Below are positions 53,127 to 63,698 of a DNA stretch of 64,000 nucleotides, piece by piece. Made by a program: the position numbers and the translations under genes. Position 1 is the stretch's first letter. Each line of letters opens with the position of its first letter. The notes under the pieces were generated by a model. It saw nothing but the letters and a program-made list of their open reading frames with translations, had not been told where the DNA came from and did not search any database. Source of the stretch: Sipunculus nudus (lineage: Eukaryota; Annelida; Sipuncula; Golfingiida; Sipunculidae); assembly GCA_026874595.1 (NCBI GenBank), contig CM049308.1, positions 91,701,624 to 91,765,623 on the forward strand. The letters are read 5' to 3'.

Positions 53127-54362
53127 AACACACCCTCCCTTTGAAGTAAAAAAGGCGGCTTGCGGCACGCTTGTACTGAGGGCATGACACCCGAAGACAA
53201 AGAAGCCGCTACATTATGTGTGACAGACATCACAACCTGAGGCACGCGTCATGCACATGCTTGTCCTATCCTGAAGCTTCATTGACAGCATATGTCTGGA
53301 CATATGTCCTGCCAGGAACGCCAGGAAATAGAGTGTTTCTAGATAGTGCTTCACTCTCAGCATGAGGACGCTTCTGGGTCAACGTTCATCCTGGCCAGAT
53401 GCGGTGCACGAGGCTTGGCGACTCTCTGGCTGCACCTCTGTTTCTTTGTTAACAACCTTTGAAGCAGCCCCGCCCGTCCTTTAATGGCTGCCTCCACATA
53501 GATGGGTTAGAGCAGGAGAGACAGACTTGTATCTGATTACTAAAGTGTGCAAAGCTGTGTATACAAACCACTATATGCCACACACCGGACAGCCCCACCT
53601 CCTACGTGGGCTCTTAACTGACACAACACCCCATCCTAGAAATTTACTAACATTTATACACACTTGGACCACCCCTGTCAGTGTTCTCATTTGTCATTTG
53701 TATACAAGCTGAGCATCCAGGTCTCTTCAGTGAACATAAACTCTGAAGACTATGATAAAGACAGGACTGCATGGAAGACCATACTTCCAAGACTTTGGCT
53801 GGACATTTTCCATAAAAAACTTGAGGGACTTGACTATTCAGTCAGAGAATCTTAATCAGTGAACATGTTCATCACCACATGAATGGAACTGCCTTTTAAA
53901 TTACTGCTGATGTACATATGAAAGGTTCCATGTCATTCATTACCAATTAGGTACTTAAGAAAGATACCATATTCTTAATTACTACTAATGTATAAATGTA
54001 AGAAAACATCTTTTCCCTATTAACACTAATGTACATGAGAAAGATGTCACCTGTTTCATTACCAAGTGTACATGTGAAAGAACCTACTTAGATTCAGTTC
54101 AGGAGACAGGGATATTAGTTCAGTCTTAAATGATTTAGTATCATTGATTGTTGATCAAGTTCATAGAGTATTCACTGAATCCAGGACAGTAACAGTTCTT
54201 TTTCTAATAGCAAATCCTAGTGCAAAAAAAAAATATCAGTAATTTTTTATAAGAATGCTGGTGGAAATAACATTGTTGGTAAAATTATGAGAGCGCCCAT
54301 TTGAAATATGGAATATGCTGAAATGACATGGTGCTATAACCCTAAATATCTATCCAAATCAG
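53127..54362. other. Gene-free DNA
   Basis: Contains a short palindromic pair CATATGTC-TG-GACATATG (53289-53306) and a GC box CCCCGCCC near 53470. No genes are supported. Confidence 0.4.
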
Positions 54363-54519
54363 TATAACTAGGGACCCATCGGTCTCGACACTCGGCTGCC
54401 TTTGTCTATAAGGAATGTTTATGAGGTTTTCCAAAATATTGGTCCCATGATCAGTTTGAAGCCAACCTGTCTACCCAAACTGGAATTATCATCCATAAAC
54501 TAATTTGTGAATGGATGGG

Positions 54520-55415
54520 CCCTGTGACCTTAACCTTTGACCTTATGACCCCAAAACCAAAAGGAAACTTCCCCTATTGGCAGGTGCACCACATGTTTGA
54601 TGATGGAAGGATTGAGATGAAAAGTAATTTGGCTTTAAATGCATCCACAATCTTTCTAAAGTAGTGGGTCCTGTGACCTTGACCTTTAATCTCATGACCC
54701 CAGAATCAACAGTTCTTACTTTAGTGGTGGGCCATATATAAGTCAAGTTTCTAACCAATATTTCAAACTAAACTGGTGTTATAATCTGGAAACTAATATA
54801 TGGATTGGTGGCCCCATGACCTTGACCTTGTGATCCCAAAATCCATCAGTTACTTCACCTATTGGCAGGTGAGCAACATCTGGAAGATAGAATGTTTGGG
54901 ACAGAAAGTTTGGCTAAAAATACGTCAACAATCTTTTTAAAGAAGTGGGACCTGTGACCTTGACCTTTGGCCTTATGACCCCAAAATCAAAAGGGTTCTT
55001 ACATTATTGGTGGGTCATATATAAGTCAAAATTGAAACCAATATGTCCATCCAAACTGGAGTTATCATCCAGAAACAAATATTTGGACAGATGGGCCCCT
55101 GTGATGATGACCTTTGACCTTGTGACCCCCAAAACAATCAGTTTCTTCCCCTATTGGCAGCTCAGCTATAAGTGCAAGATGGAAGGTTTTGGATGAAAAG
55201 TTTGGCTTAAAATGCATCCACAATCTTTCTTAATAGGTGGGTACTGTGACCATGACCTTTGACCTTATGACCCCAAAATTGAACAGAATCTTCCCCTATT
55301 TGCAGGTAAGCAATATCTTGAAGATGGAAGGTTTGGGATGAAAAGTTTGGCTTCAAATGCATATGCATTCTTTTTTAAAAAATGAGTCCTGTGACCTTTA
55401 CCTTTGACCCCAAAA
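54520..55415 (+). repeat. Array of seven 145-bp units with nuclear-receptor-like direct repeats (copy 3)
   Basis: Cores near 54527, 54675, 54818, 54955, 55102, 55246 and 55391, spaced 137-148 bp. The two unit types seen in copy 2 occur here too. Several cores are exact TGACCTTTGACC. Confidence 0.9.
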
Positions 55416-55691
55416 TCATATGGGTTTTTGCTTTAGTGGTGGGCCATATGTAAGTCAAGTTTGAATTCCATGTGTCAATACAACCTGGAGTTATCATCTG
55501 GAAACAAATTTGTGTGGATGGACGGATGGACAGACATATAGACAGGGTGATAACTATATGGCATCCACTTGTGATCAATAAACACACCAGGTTTTGGGAC
55601 ACTAGATGTAATTACAGCTGAGAAACTGACATGATAGTTGTCATTTTATAGTAAAAAAAATGTTTAAATATTCATTAAAATAACAAAAAAA

Positions 55692-55960
55692 ACAGGTGGC
55701 GCCACCACTTTTTCGGGAACTGACAAAACTAGTCATGGTCAATATTCAAGGCAAGATTCATGACAATCCATGCATTAATTATCAAGATAGAGGTTTTGTA
55801 TTATATTTTTGATTATTCTGGGGGGTACTTTCAAGCCCCATAGCTTGGAGGATATAGGTCGCAGTGACCTAATTTCAGGTTTCCAAGGAGATTTTTTATT
55901 AACCTCCCTGGATATTCACTTAGAAGTTTCTAGGTCCTGCAGTTACGATTTGTGCCCTGC
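55692..55960 (+). repeat. GGTGGCGCCACC core plus 3-prime module (copy 3)
   Basis: ACAGGTGGCGCCACCACTTT starts the core, followed by AACTGACAAAACTAGTCATG and CATGACAATCCATGCATTAA. The 3-prime module then runs from TTCTGGGGGGTACTTTCAAG to TTACGATTTGTGCCCTGC. The plus frame of the module is open (55809-56009). Confidence 0.82.
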
Positions 55961-56037
55961 TAACAGATGGCAGGACAGACGATGGACAAAGCGCCATTCC
56001 TATACCTAAGTTGACTTACAGTCAGCTGAGCTAAAAA

Positions 56038-58439
56038 TGAGGGAAAAGACTTTTCAATTTGTTGGTAGAATTCATTGTTGCAAAAGTCACAGAAACCTAT
56101 GTTCATGTAATGAGCCATATGATAAGTGTTCCAACAGGAATAGAAGGAAACACTGTATGGCTGGGTATTGACAGGGTATATCACACAGATGTGAAGATGC
56201 ATCTGAATAAAAACCTAAACATATTTTGACACAGGTATATTGGTGAAAAGGGTTTCCTTTCCAGTGTCTTATTCTCAAAAACACTGAAAATTTCAGTTAA
56301 AGAATGCACGACTTAAAGAAGCAAAGCATTTTTGACATGTGTGATTATAATATGATAGTAATGTCAAAACCATAAAAAGTTGTTTTTATGTTTGAAAAGA
56401 TTTTCCAAGTTAAAAGTAAAATGGGTTATAAGTATGAAAGAAGTACAACTTGCCTGATATAGGTAATCCAGGTTATATTCCATGCACTCATGTTCATACA
56501 CAGTTAATATGTGTGGTACCTTCCCAGCCACCAAGGCACAAATTGTCAATTAGTTCATGTTTGATTTATTCAACACTCCTGGTGTACCAGCACTTTCCTG
56601 ATCAGGTTTTTGCACTTGATCTGTACCATTATAATGCATGAGATTAATTAGTACAAGAACACTAGGCCACTCATTTCTGTACTAGTTGTTACAGTGTCTG
56701 CCAGGTGTGCTTGACTGGCAGCTAGGTGGATAGAATGATGGGTTTAGCTTCTCCAGGAAACTACATGCTTGGTCTAAGCTGCACATTAAGATCATTGCTT
56801 CACCTGACTGGTGGGCAACATTAGTGGTAGTTCATAATGACTGCCACCAGAGGGTGCTCTCTACAGGACTTCACTCATCACTCAAATGAACACTAAACAT
56901 GCATGGCACACAAGCTGACGTTAATTATGTCTTTGTGGAAGATTTTTTCTTGCAAGAGTTTCAGCTGCTCTTCTAATTTAAAAGGTTGTTAACGTGTAAT
57001 TAAATTTCATGTCTGGTAATGGTAAATGGGTCAGAGTTGAAAAGAGAAATTGCTTTCCATTTCGATTATCACTAAATGGTTTTTAATCAGTGGTTCTTGA
57101 CATTTTATATTTCTTTTTTACTTTTTAAGCAGAAAGTATTTTTCTTGAAAAAATAATGCACAGTGTTTGAATTTCATTTTCACTTCAAATTGCACTGTCA
57201 GGTGATTTTAAATGCCAAGGCTTCTTTAGATTTTTTTCTGTCTTTTGAACTTTGTATTCATGTCTTCATTCAGGAACTGCCATTTAGATTTGGATCCAGC
57301 CATTGCACACTGCTAGGTTGCTCGCTGCAACCTTGGACCAGTTTGAGATAAATCAATCCCAGGACTTTTCTTCAAAAGTTGATCTAGTGCACTTGGATCT
57401 GATCCAAGAAGGCTTGGCAACTGGGCAATGTTACACCCATGTGATCAATAATTGATACATTTTAGTACATTTTTTATACACTTGGTCTTGTGGTAATCAG
57501 CATGCGCTTGGCTGGCAGCAGGTATGGCGGCGTACAGCAGTAAATGGAAGCAGAAGAAAAGCTTACTTAACACTACCTGTCTCTGGGATTTTAAAATATG
57601 ACTGAAATGGACTCAAAACTTTGGACCAATTACATACCATCAGTAAAATAAAATGTAAACTTTTTCAGTGATTCACAGATAAAGTTTGTGTATTCTGTAA
57701 CTGCACTATGAATGCTGCTGTGTCAGTCAGTGAAACATCTGTTTTTAGTGATTGCTCCCATCTGTTCACAAATTGTATGTTTTATCTTGTATACTCTGGC
57801 AGTATGGAAGACAAATAAAGTAACCTATTTGCTTATACCACACCTTAACTGTATAGAACACAAATAATATATATTTATAGTGTAAATATGTAAAAAGAAA
57901 ATATTTTAACTCTGATTTGAATGTACCAACATCTGCTACCATGCCGTAGGCAGAGCAGAATGTTTATATATGGGAACTTGAAAACCAAATGGGGCATTTG
58001 TGTTATGTAAAATGGAAAATGATGCACAGGTTCCATGTAAAATAATTAATGCAGGTTGTGCCTGTTGGCTTCCTACATACTTCAACACAGTGTTTATTCT
58101 GATAAACAGTCAGGGTCATTCTGGTATTGTTTACTAGGCTACTTTTAGGGATTTGTACCTTTCCTGGGTCTACTAAAGTGTATTTAGAGTCTGGAGGTGT
58201 CACAGGTCCCTCAAGATATGATTGATTTCAGCTGTGGCTTTTCAGCACCTACTAAGAAAGTGCACTTTAGACTGCCAAGCAAGTGCTTAATTCTGTTGCC
58301 TCAAGGGGCCCACAGGACTGTCAGGTTGATGAAAGGTGCCATAATTGTATATCATATTTTCTGCTGATTTGTCCACAATAGGATAAACAGTTCTGGGTGC
58401 CAGCTACAAACATCAAGTTATTTTGGTCCTTGTGCCACG
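56038..58439. other. Gene-free DNA
   Basis: No genes, tRNAs or element ends recognised. Short open frames only. Confidence 0.4.
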
Positions 58440-58640
58440 TGCTATTAATTTAGGTTAATTTGGTCGGGGTTTTATTTAATTTCAGGAAAGGCGCGAAGTA
58501 AGCATAGAAAGCCATTGTTCTGTTCCACCAATCTGAGCATTGTTATTTTTTTTTCGGATCCCCTGTCTACCTAATGAGTCCTCGGTAAACGGTTTCTGCG
58601 ACATTCTTTGAAACACTATCTGCTTAGCAGTGAGCCACTT
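58440..58640. promoter_or_regulatory. Candidate regulatory stretch with Sox- and homeodomain-like words
   Basis: Within 200 bp lie CCATTGTT (reverse of AACAATGG, Sox-like), CATTGTTATT, CTTTGAA (TCF/Sox-like) and GGTTAATTTGG. The stretch is unique and less AT-rich than its flanks. These are short words that also occur by chance, so this is a weak inference. Confidence 0.2.
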
Positions 58641-59897
58641 ATTAAGCCATTACAGGCTAACCCTGGGAGGGCTTCTGGCAAACCAAGCTCACAAAGACAG
58701 CCATGGTTCAGTTGAGCAGTCTGGGACAGTGCTGTCATTGGCTGCCAGCACTAAACATGCTTCAGCTTGTACTACAGCAAGTCAGCCACACCAATGACAA
58801 AGAGGCATTCCCCAAATTACTCCCGAACTTTGACCTAAATTTGGCCCGGTTTTATGCTTAACCTTTGACCTGTGTGAATGTCCTAAAAAGAGAAGTAGTA
58901 GGTTATGTAGTAAAGTTATCAGACAAGCAGATTGCGGCTGATAGCTTTGTCTTGTAAATAGTTGCTTTGTTTCCATCTGTTTTCTCATGTGATCCAGGCT
59001 TTGTGCTGAAAGTAGTTGACCAAGCCCTGAACAGAATATACAAAATCAGAGGTAGCTGTGTTAGGGTGAAAAAAGAACACTGGAAGAAAGAAATAGGGTA
59101 TAATGATAACATTGCTAGCAGGAGGCTACACAAAAGCCTGTAAGATAAATGTTACCAGCTAGTTATGATAACAGTGAAAAAAGGCTATATAAATGGAAGT
59201 CTCTTTAGATAATCTTTACATAGTAAAGAGAACTTTTTATTCATGAGGTAGGCATAAAATTTCCATTTAACATTGATTGTAAAGTATACTAACATATAAC
59301 ACGTTATAACTTAATTATTATAGACGGATACCTTTTAAGCAAGAAATAATTCCAGAAGTAATATTTTAGGTATAAATACCATGGTAACACTCAAGTTGTT
59401 ATGATATCACCACATTCCTGTTATTGAATGCAAGTTACAGAGATGCCTACGTCTATTTCTAATGTAAGTTATGTTGTATGATCATCTTTGTGCTTTTTTT
59501 CAGTGTTCAAGTGCAGCACTTTTGAATTAGGAAGAGCTATTGTACAACACTTCTGGGCCTATATACTGGGTTTGATCACCAAATGTATACCTGTAAAGTA
59601 ATTTATTATTTTCTTGTATAAAGACAGTATTGTCTTATATCATATGCTACATCAGTATACTAACTCATTCCTAAATCACTGGTAAATGGGGGAATCCACT
59701 AATAGCCTAGATGGGCAAATTACCTCAAGCCGTTAAATGTTATTAGCTGTTGTTGTATGTGCACAGGTATGTTTTTGTTTGTCATTATTTACTGATAGTT
59801 CTATATGTTGCCATTTTTGTATTCATACCTGCTGTGATTCATCAGTTATACAAAGACAAATATCAACTAGATATTTCTTGGCACCGCAGGTGCCATA
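58641..59897. other. Gene-free DNA
   Basis: Nothing recognised apart from the hairpin GGCACC-GCA-GGTGCC at about 59880-59894, just outside the next element. Confidence 0.4.
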
Positions 59898-61000
59898 GTA
59901 TCCCCAGACAATTAATCCATTCCCTTTAAGAATAGGCCCCCCATCTTCAGCAACAATTAATATCAGACCACACTCATAGAAAAGGTCACTCTCATAGAAA
60001 AGGTCATGACCCCAATTTCAATATACATCATTCCATAACCCATGTCTATGTATATGCATAATATGAAAGAAATTGTCCATTAGTTTTTGACTTATAATGC
60101 TCACAGTACTATTAAGTGGCAATGATGGGGGTATTAAACGGCACGAAAACAAGTAAAAGAATAACAGGTGGCGCCACCTGTTTCCGGTACAATACATTAC
60201 TATCCTAGATCTTCGGTCAAGTTGATTTTTGGACCAATCCATGCATCCCTTATTGAGATATTAATGATTTTGGGTGATTTTCACCATATATGGCAATATT
60301 CAAGGTTGAGGCCACTCTCATAGGGAAGATCATGACCCCACTTTAAATAAACATCATCCCATAACCCATGTCTATGTTTATGCATAATATAAAAGAAATC
60401 TGTCCATTAGCTTTAGACTTATAATGCTCACAGTACTGTTAAGTGGCAATGATGGGGTATTAAACGGCATGAAAACAAGTAAAAGAATAACAGGTGGCGC
60501 CACCTGTTTCCGGTACAATACATTACTATCCTAGATCTTCGGTCAAGTTGATTTTTGGACCAATCCATGCATCCCTTATTGAGATATTAATGATTTTGTG
60601 TAATTTTCACCATATATGGCAATATTCAAGGTCGAGGCCACTCTCATAGGAAAGGCCATGACCCCACTTTAAATAAACATCATCCCATAACCCATATCTA
60701 TGTATATGCATAATATAAAAGAAATCTGTCCATTAGTTTTTGACTTATAATGCTCACAGTACTGTCAAGTGGCAATTTTGGGGGTATTAAACGGCACGAA
60801 AACAAGTAAAGAATAATAGGTGGCGCCACCAGTTTTTGGAACATGACAACCCTATCCATGATCTTCCATCAACTTGATTTTAGGATCAATCCATGCAAGA
60901 TATCTTGAGATATTTAAGAATTTGTGTGATTTTCCCCAAAATTGGACCTATTCAAGGTCAAGGACACTCTCCTAGTCAAGCCGACTTTGTCTGGGGATAC
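59898..61000. mobile_element. Inverted-repeat-bounded element with three 326-bp units (about 1.1 kb)
   Basis: GTATCCCCAGACAA (59898-59911) is matched in reverse complement by TTGTCTGGGGATAC (60987-61000), a perfect 14-bp terminal pair. If the outermost TA is the target duplication, the element proper is 59901-60997, as in Tc1/mariner-like insertions. The TA could also be part of the arms, so the superfamily is uncertain. Almost the whole interior consists of three tandem units. No transposase frame is present. Confidence 0.7.
59978..60975 (+). repeat. Three tandem units of 326 bp, each with an ACAGGTGGCGCCACCTGT-type palindrome
   Basis: The palindrome-bearing position recurs at 60164, 60490 and 60816, exactly 326 bp apart both times. 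In units 1 and 2 it is a perfect 18-bp palindrome, ACAGGTGGCGCCACCTGT. In unit 3 it is degraded to ATAGGTGGCGCCACCAGT. Units 1 and 2 are nearly identical; unit 3 is more diverged and closest to the core module of family A. Each unit also carries CTCATAG..AGGTCATGACCCCA and CAATCCATGCA. Confidence 0.93.
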
Positions 61001-61094
61001 AAATATTTGATCATTGGATTTAAAGTGACATCCAACATTTAATAGGTTTTAAAAGTCACTGTCATCCAAGGCAACTAAGGTACATTAAAACATT

Positions 61095-62099
61095 TAACAA
61101 GTGACCCATGGGTCATGACGCTCAGCAGACTGACATATGACAATATGTCCTTGCACAGGCAACTAATTAAGATAATGTAGGTGGCATCATTGTTCAAGTA
61201 TATAAGCTTAAGTTCATCAAGAACAAATTTGATGACAATCAAACCAGCCTTTCCTGAGGAAACTGGCTATTCGTGTGTATTTTGCATTATTTCTGGGGTG
61301 TTCAAACATACCCTAAAACCCCGAGAATTTCAGGTTTCTGGGGAGAATTTTGAGGAGCTCTCAGGATGTCAGGTTAGAAGATTCTGGGCCAAATGGTTAT
61401 GATTTGTGCCCTACTTTTGGTTTCAAATTTTCAGTTATTCTGAGGGGTGCTTATAAGCCCCATAGGTCAGAAAATATGGGTAACAGAGACCTAATTTCAC
61501 GTTTCCTCGGGTATTTTTCGTGGACCTCCCTTTATTTTAATTTAGAAGATTTCAGATCCAATGGTTATGATTTGTGCCCTGCTTGGTTTCTGGGGGGTGC
61601 TTACAAGCCCCATAGCTCAGAGAATATGGCTAACAGAGACCTCCCTGGATGTTAAGTTAGAAGATTCTAGGACCAATGGTTACAATTTGTGCCCTATTAA
61701 CAGATGAACGAATCTTAAGAGGTCTCAAAAATAGAGAAAAAAATTCGTAAAAATTGAAAAAATACATGTGGCGCCACCAGACTGCAGAAACTGATGTAAC
61801 ATTCCATGATCAATATCCATGCAAAGAATCATGGTGATCAATGCATTAGTTGTTCAGATACTTGAGCTTTTGTATTAAATTTGCCATTATTCTGGGGGGG
61901 GGGTACATCAGAGCACCTTAGCTCAAAGAATATGGGTAACAGAGACCTAATTCCAGGTTTTCAAGGAGATTTTTCATGGACCTCCCTGGATGTAAAGTTA
62001 GAAGATTTCAGGTCCAGCGGTTACGATTTGTGCCCTGTTAAAGGACAGACGGCCGGACGGCTATAGGGTGATCCCTGAGCTAAGGTCAGCTGAGCTAAT
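61095..62099 (+). mobile_element. Family A non-autonomous element, copy 4 (about 1.0 kb)
   Basis: The left end has AACAAGT and the palindrome GACCCATGGGTC (61103-61114), then ATGACGCTCAGC. The right end has GGACAGACGGCCGGACGGC, then AGGTCAGCTGAGCTAA with CTAA at 62095-62098; the 3' hairpin is altered here. It has no 145-bp array. Instead it holds about four copies of the 3-prime module and one core module (from about 61766, TGTGGCGCCACCAGAC). Its left end is closest to copy 1, its modules to copies 2 and 3. No transposase frame. Confidence 0.75.
61285..62040 (+). repeat. Multiplied 3-prime modules with one core module (copy 4)
   Basis: Units start near 61288, 61438, 61589 and 61890 with TTCTGGGG(G)TGC/TAC-like words and end with (A/G)TTACGATTTGTGCCCT or close variants. 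The third unit lacks its middle. A GGCGCCACC core module (61766-61880) lies before the fourth. The plus frame is open across units 2-3 (61350-61655) and unit 4 (61881-62066), but no product is recognised. Confidence 0.82.
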
Positions 62100-63170
62100 G
62101 AGTGTTATTTCATTTAAATTTGTATATACAAGGGGAAACTTTTGCTTGGAATCTGAACTACAGTATTACATTCATGCATTGTATTGTGTAATATATTGTG
62201 ATCAGAGTATCTCAGTGTTTCTTGCACCTTGAGATAATGGATTGCTCAAGTAATACTCAAGTGAATGAAGTGTTATTTAGTGAGTCCGTCTTAATTTCTA
62301 ACAGTACACAACATACTTTTATTATTAACATGTAAGATACGATTCCCAGTGAACCAGTTTGTCAGTTCTGTGACAAGACTTAGGGAGCATGTTTGCCCAA
62401 CATCATAAATGGCTAACTGACCACGAGAAATAGCCTCTGAACCAGCCAGATGTAAAATGGCACAGACGCATTGGAAGGGTGCACAGAGACTTTACGGCAA
62501 AGCAAAGGTGTCTGGCAGTAGCAGACAGCGCTGCGATCTTCCTTCCTCGCTTTGTGCCACAGCAGTTGATGTTTAAATCCCCGGGATAGCGGGTGCTCAT
62601 TAGTGCACATAATCCAGGTGTCGAGGCTCGTGGAATATCTGGAATCAAAGCCCACATGGAAATCAGTGACCTGGAGGAAAGAGTTATTATTGGACAGTCT
62701 GATTCTCAGCTGTGGAGGTTTAGTCTCAAAGGATTAACTTCGCTAGCTAATGGTCAAATAAAACAGCCACTTGAAATGTTGAATACCCCAGGTCAACCAA
62801 TCAGACCTCTGTCTATATACACAAGAGTTAAGCTGATTTAAAGCCAAGGAGGTAAGAACTTCTTAGGTGACCATTTGCTGTAAGTTGCTACATTAGTCCT
62901 TAAAATCCATGTGGTAACTGCAAAGTTTGTTTAAATTCTGGTTGTGTCTTCCACAAGCAAATATGAAATAGAGAACGACAGGAAAATAAAAAGAGAAAAA
63001 AAATGAATTCGGTTGAATTTTGAATTTGCTAATAAAGCATTTTTAACTTGAGGAGAGACTGATTTTGCCTTTGTGGTACAAAACAATTTGTCCACAGCTG
63101 GCTGCTTATAGACTTGCCATACATTTACTTTTTTAATGGAAGTGGAAATAGCAATAGCTAACCATAATAT
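62100..63170. other. Gene-free DNA with a less AT-rich patch at 62400-62840
   Basis: Overlapping open frames on both strands at 62403-62841 reflect locally higher G and C. No domain or splice context is recognised. Confidence 0.4.
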
Positions 63171-63190
63171 ATAGTCAGCTAAGCTAAAAA
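63171..63190 (+). mobile_element. Possible isolated 3' end of family A
   Basis: AGTCAGCTAAGCTAAAAAT matches the 3' terminus of copies 1-3 except for one base. The upstream hairpin arm and GGAC tail are missing, so this is either a remnant or chance similarity. Confidence 0.3.
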
Positions 63191-63410
63191 TATGAACATT
63201 ATGTTTATATTATATCACTTTAGGGAATAAGAGGTGAGACCAAAAGTAAATGATATCCTTCTGTGCAAGGATACTGTTATAATATTTTTATTTAAAATTT
63301 ATACCATTTTACCAAGGATTTTGGCATGGAAGAAAATTTTGACTTCTCCATATTTAATTGTAGCTCCCATGAAAATTGTTAAACGTTCCCAAAAAGTGGT
63401 ATAGGTCTTT

Positions 63411-63698
63411 AGCTTTGATTATCAGTATTATTAGGTAGCTATCACAGCTTTGATTAACAGTATTATTAGATAGCTATCACAGCTTTGATTATCAGTATTA
63501 TTAGGTAGCAATCATAGCTTTGATTATCAGTATTATTAGGTAGTTATCACAGCTTTGATTATCAGTATTATTAGGTAGCTATCACAGCTTTGATTATCAG
63601 TATTATTAGGTAGCTATCACAGCTTTGATTATCAGTATTATTAGGTAGCTATCACAGCTTTGATTATCAGTATCATTAGGTAGCTATCACAGCTTTGA
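63411..63698 (+). repeat. 35-bp minisatellite, eight units plus a partial
   Basis: AGCTTTGATTATCAGTATTA starts units at 63411, 63446, 63481, 63516, 63551, 63586, 63621 and 63656, an exact 35-bp period. A final 8-base partial unit follows at 63691. Units are almost identical (single-base variants only), so the array is young or homogenised. Confidence 0.97.

Larger units (their letters stand above)
54363..56037 (+). mobile_element. Family A non-autonomous element, copy 3 (about 1.7 kb)
   Basis: The left end has AACTAGG and a one-base variant of the palindrome, GACCCATCGGTC (54373-54384). The right end has a short GGAC tail, the hairpin TGACT-TAC-AGTCA and GCTGAGCTAA with CTAA at 56031-56034. 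The interior matches copy 2 in order: a seven-unit 145-bp array (54520-55410), a short ACAG stretch, the GGTGGCGCCACC core (from 55692) and the 3-prime module (55815-55960). It is about 320 bp shorter than copy 2, mainly from fewer array units. No coding capacity for a transposase. Confidence 0.78.
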
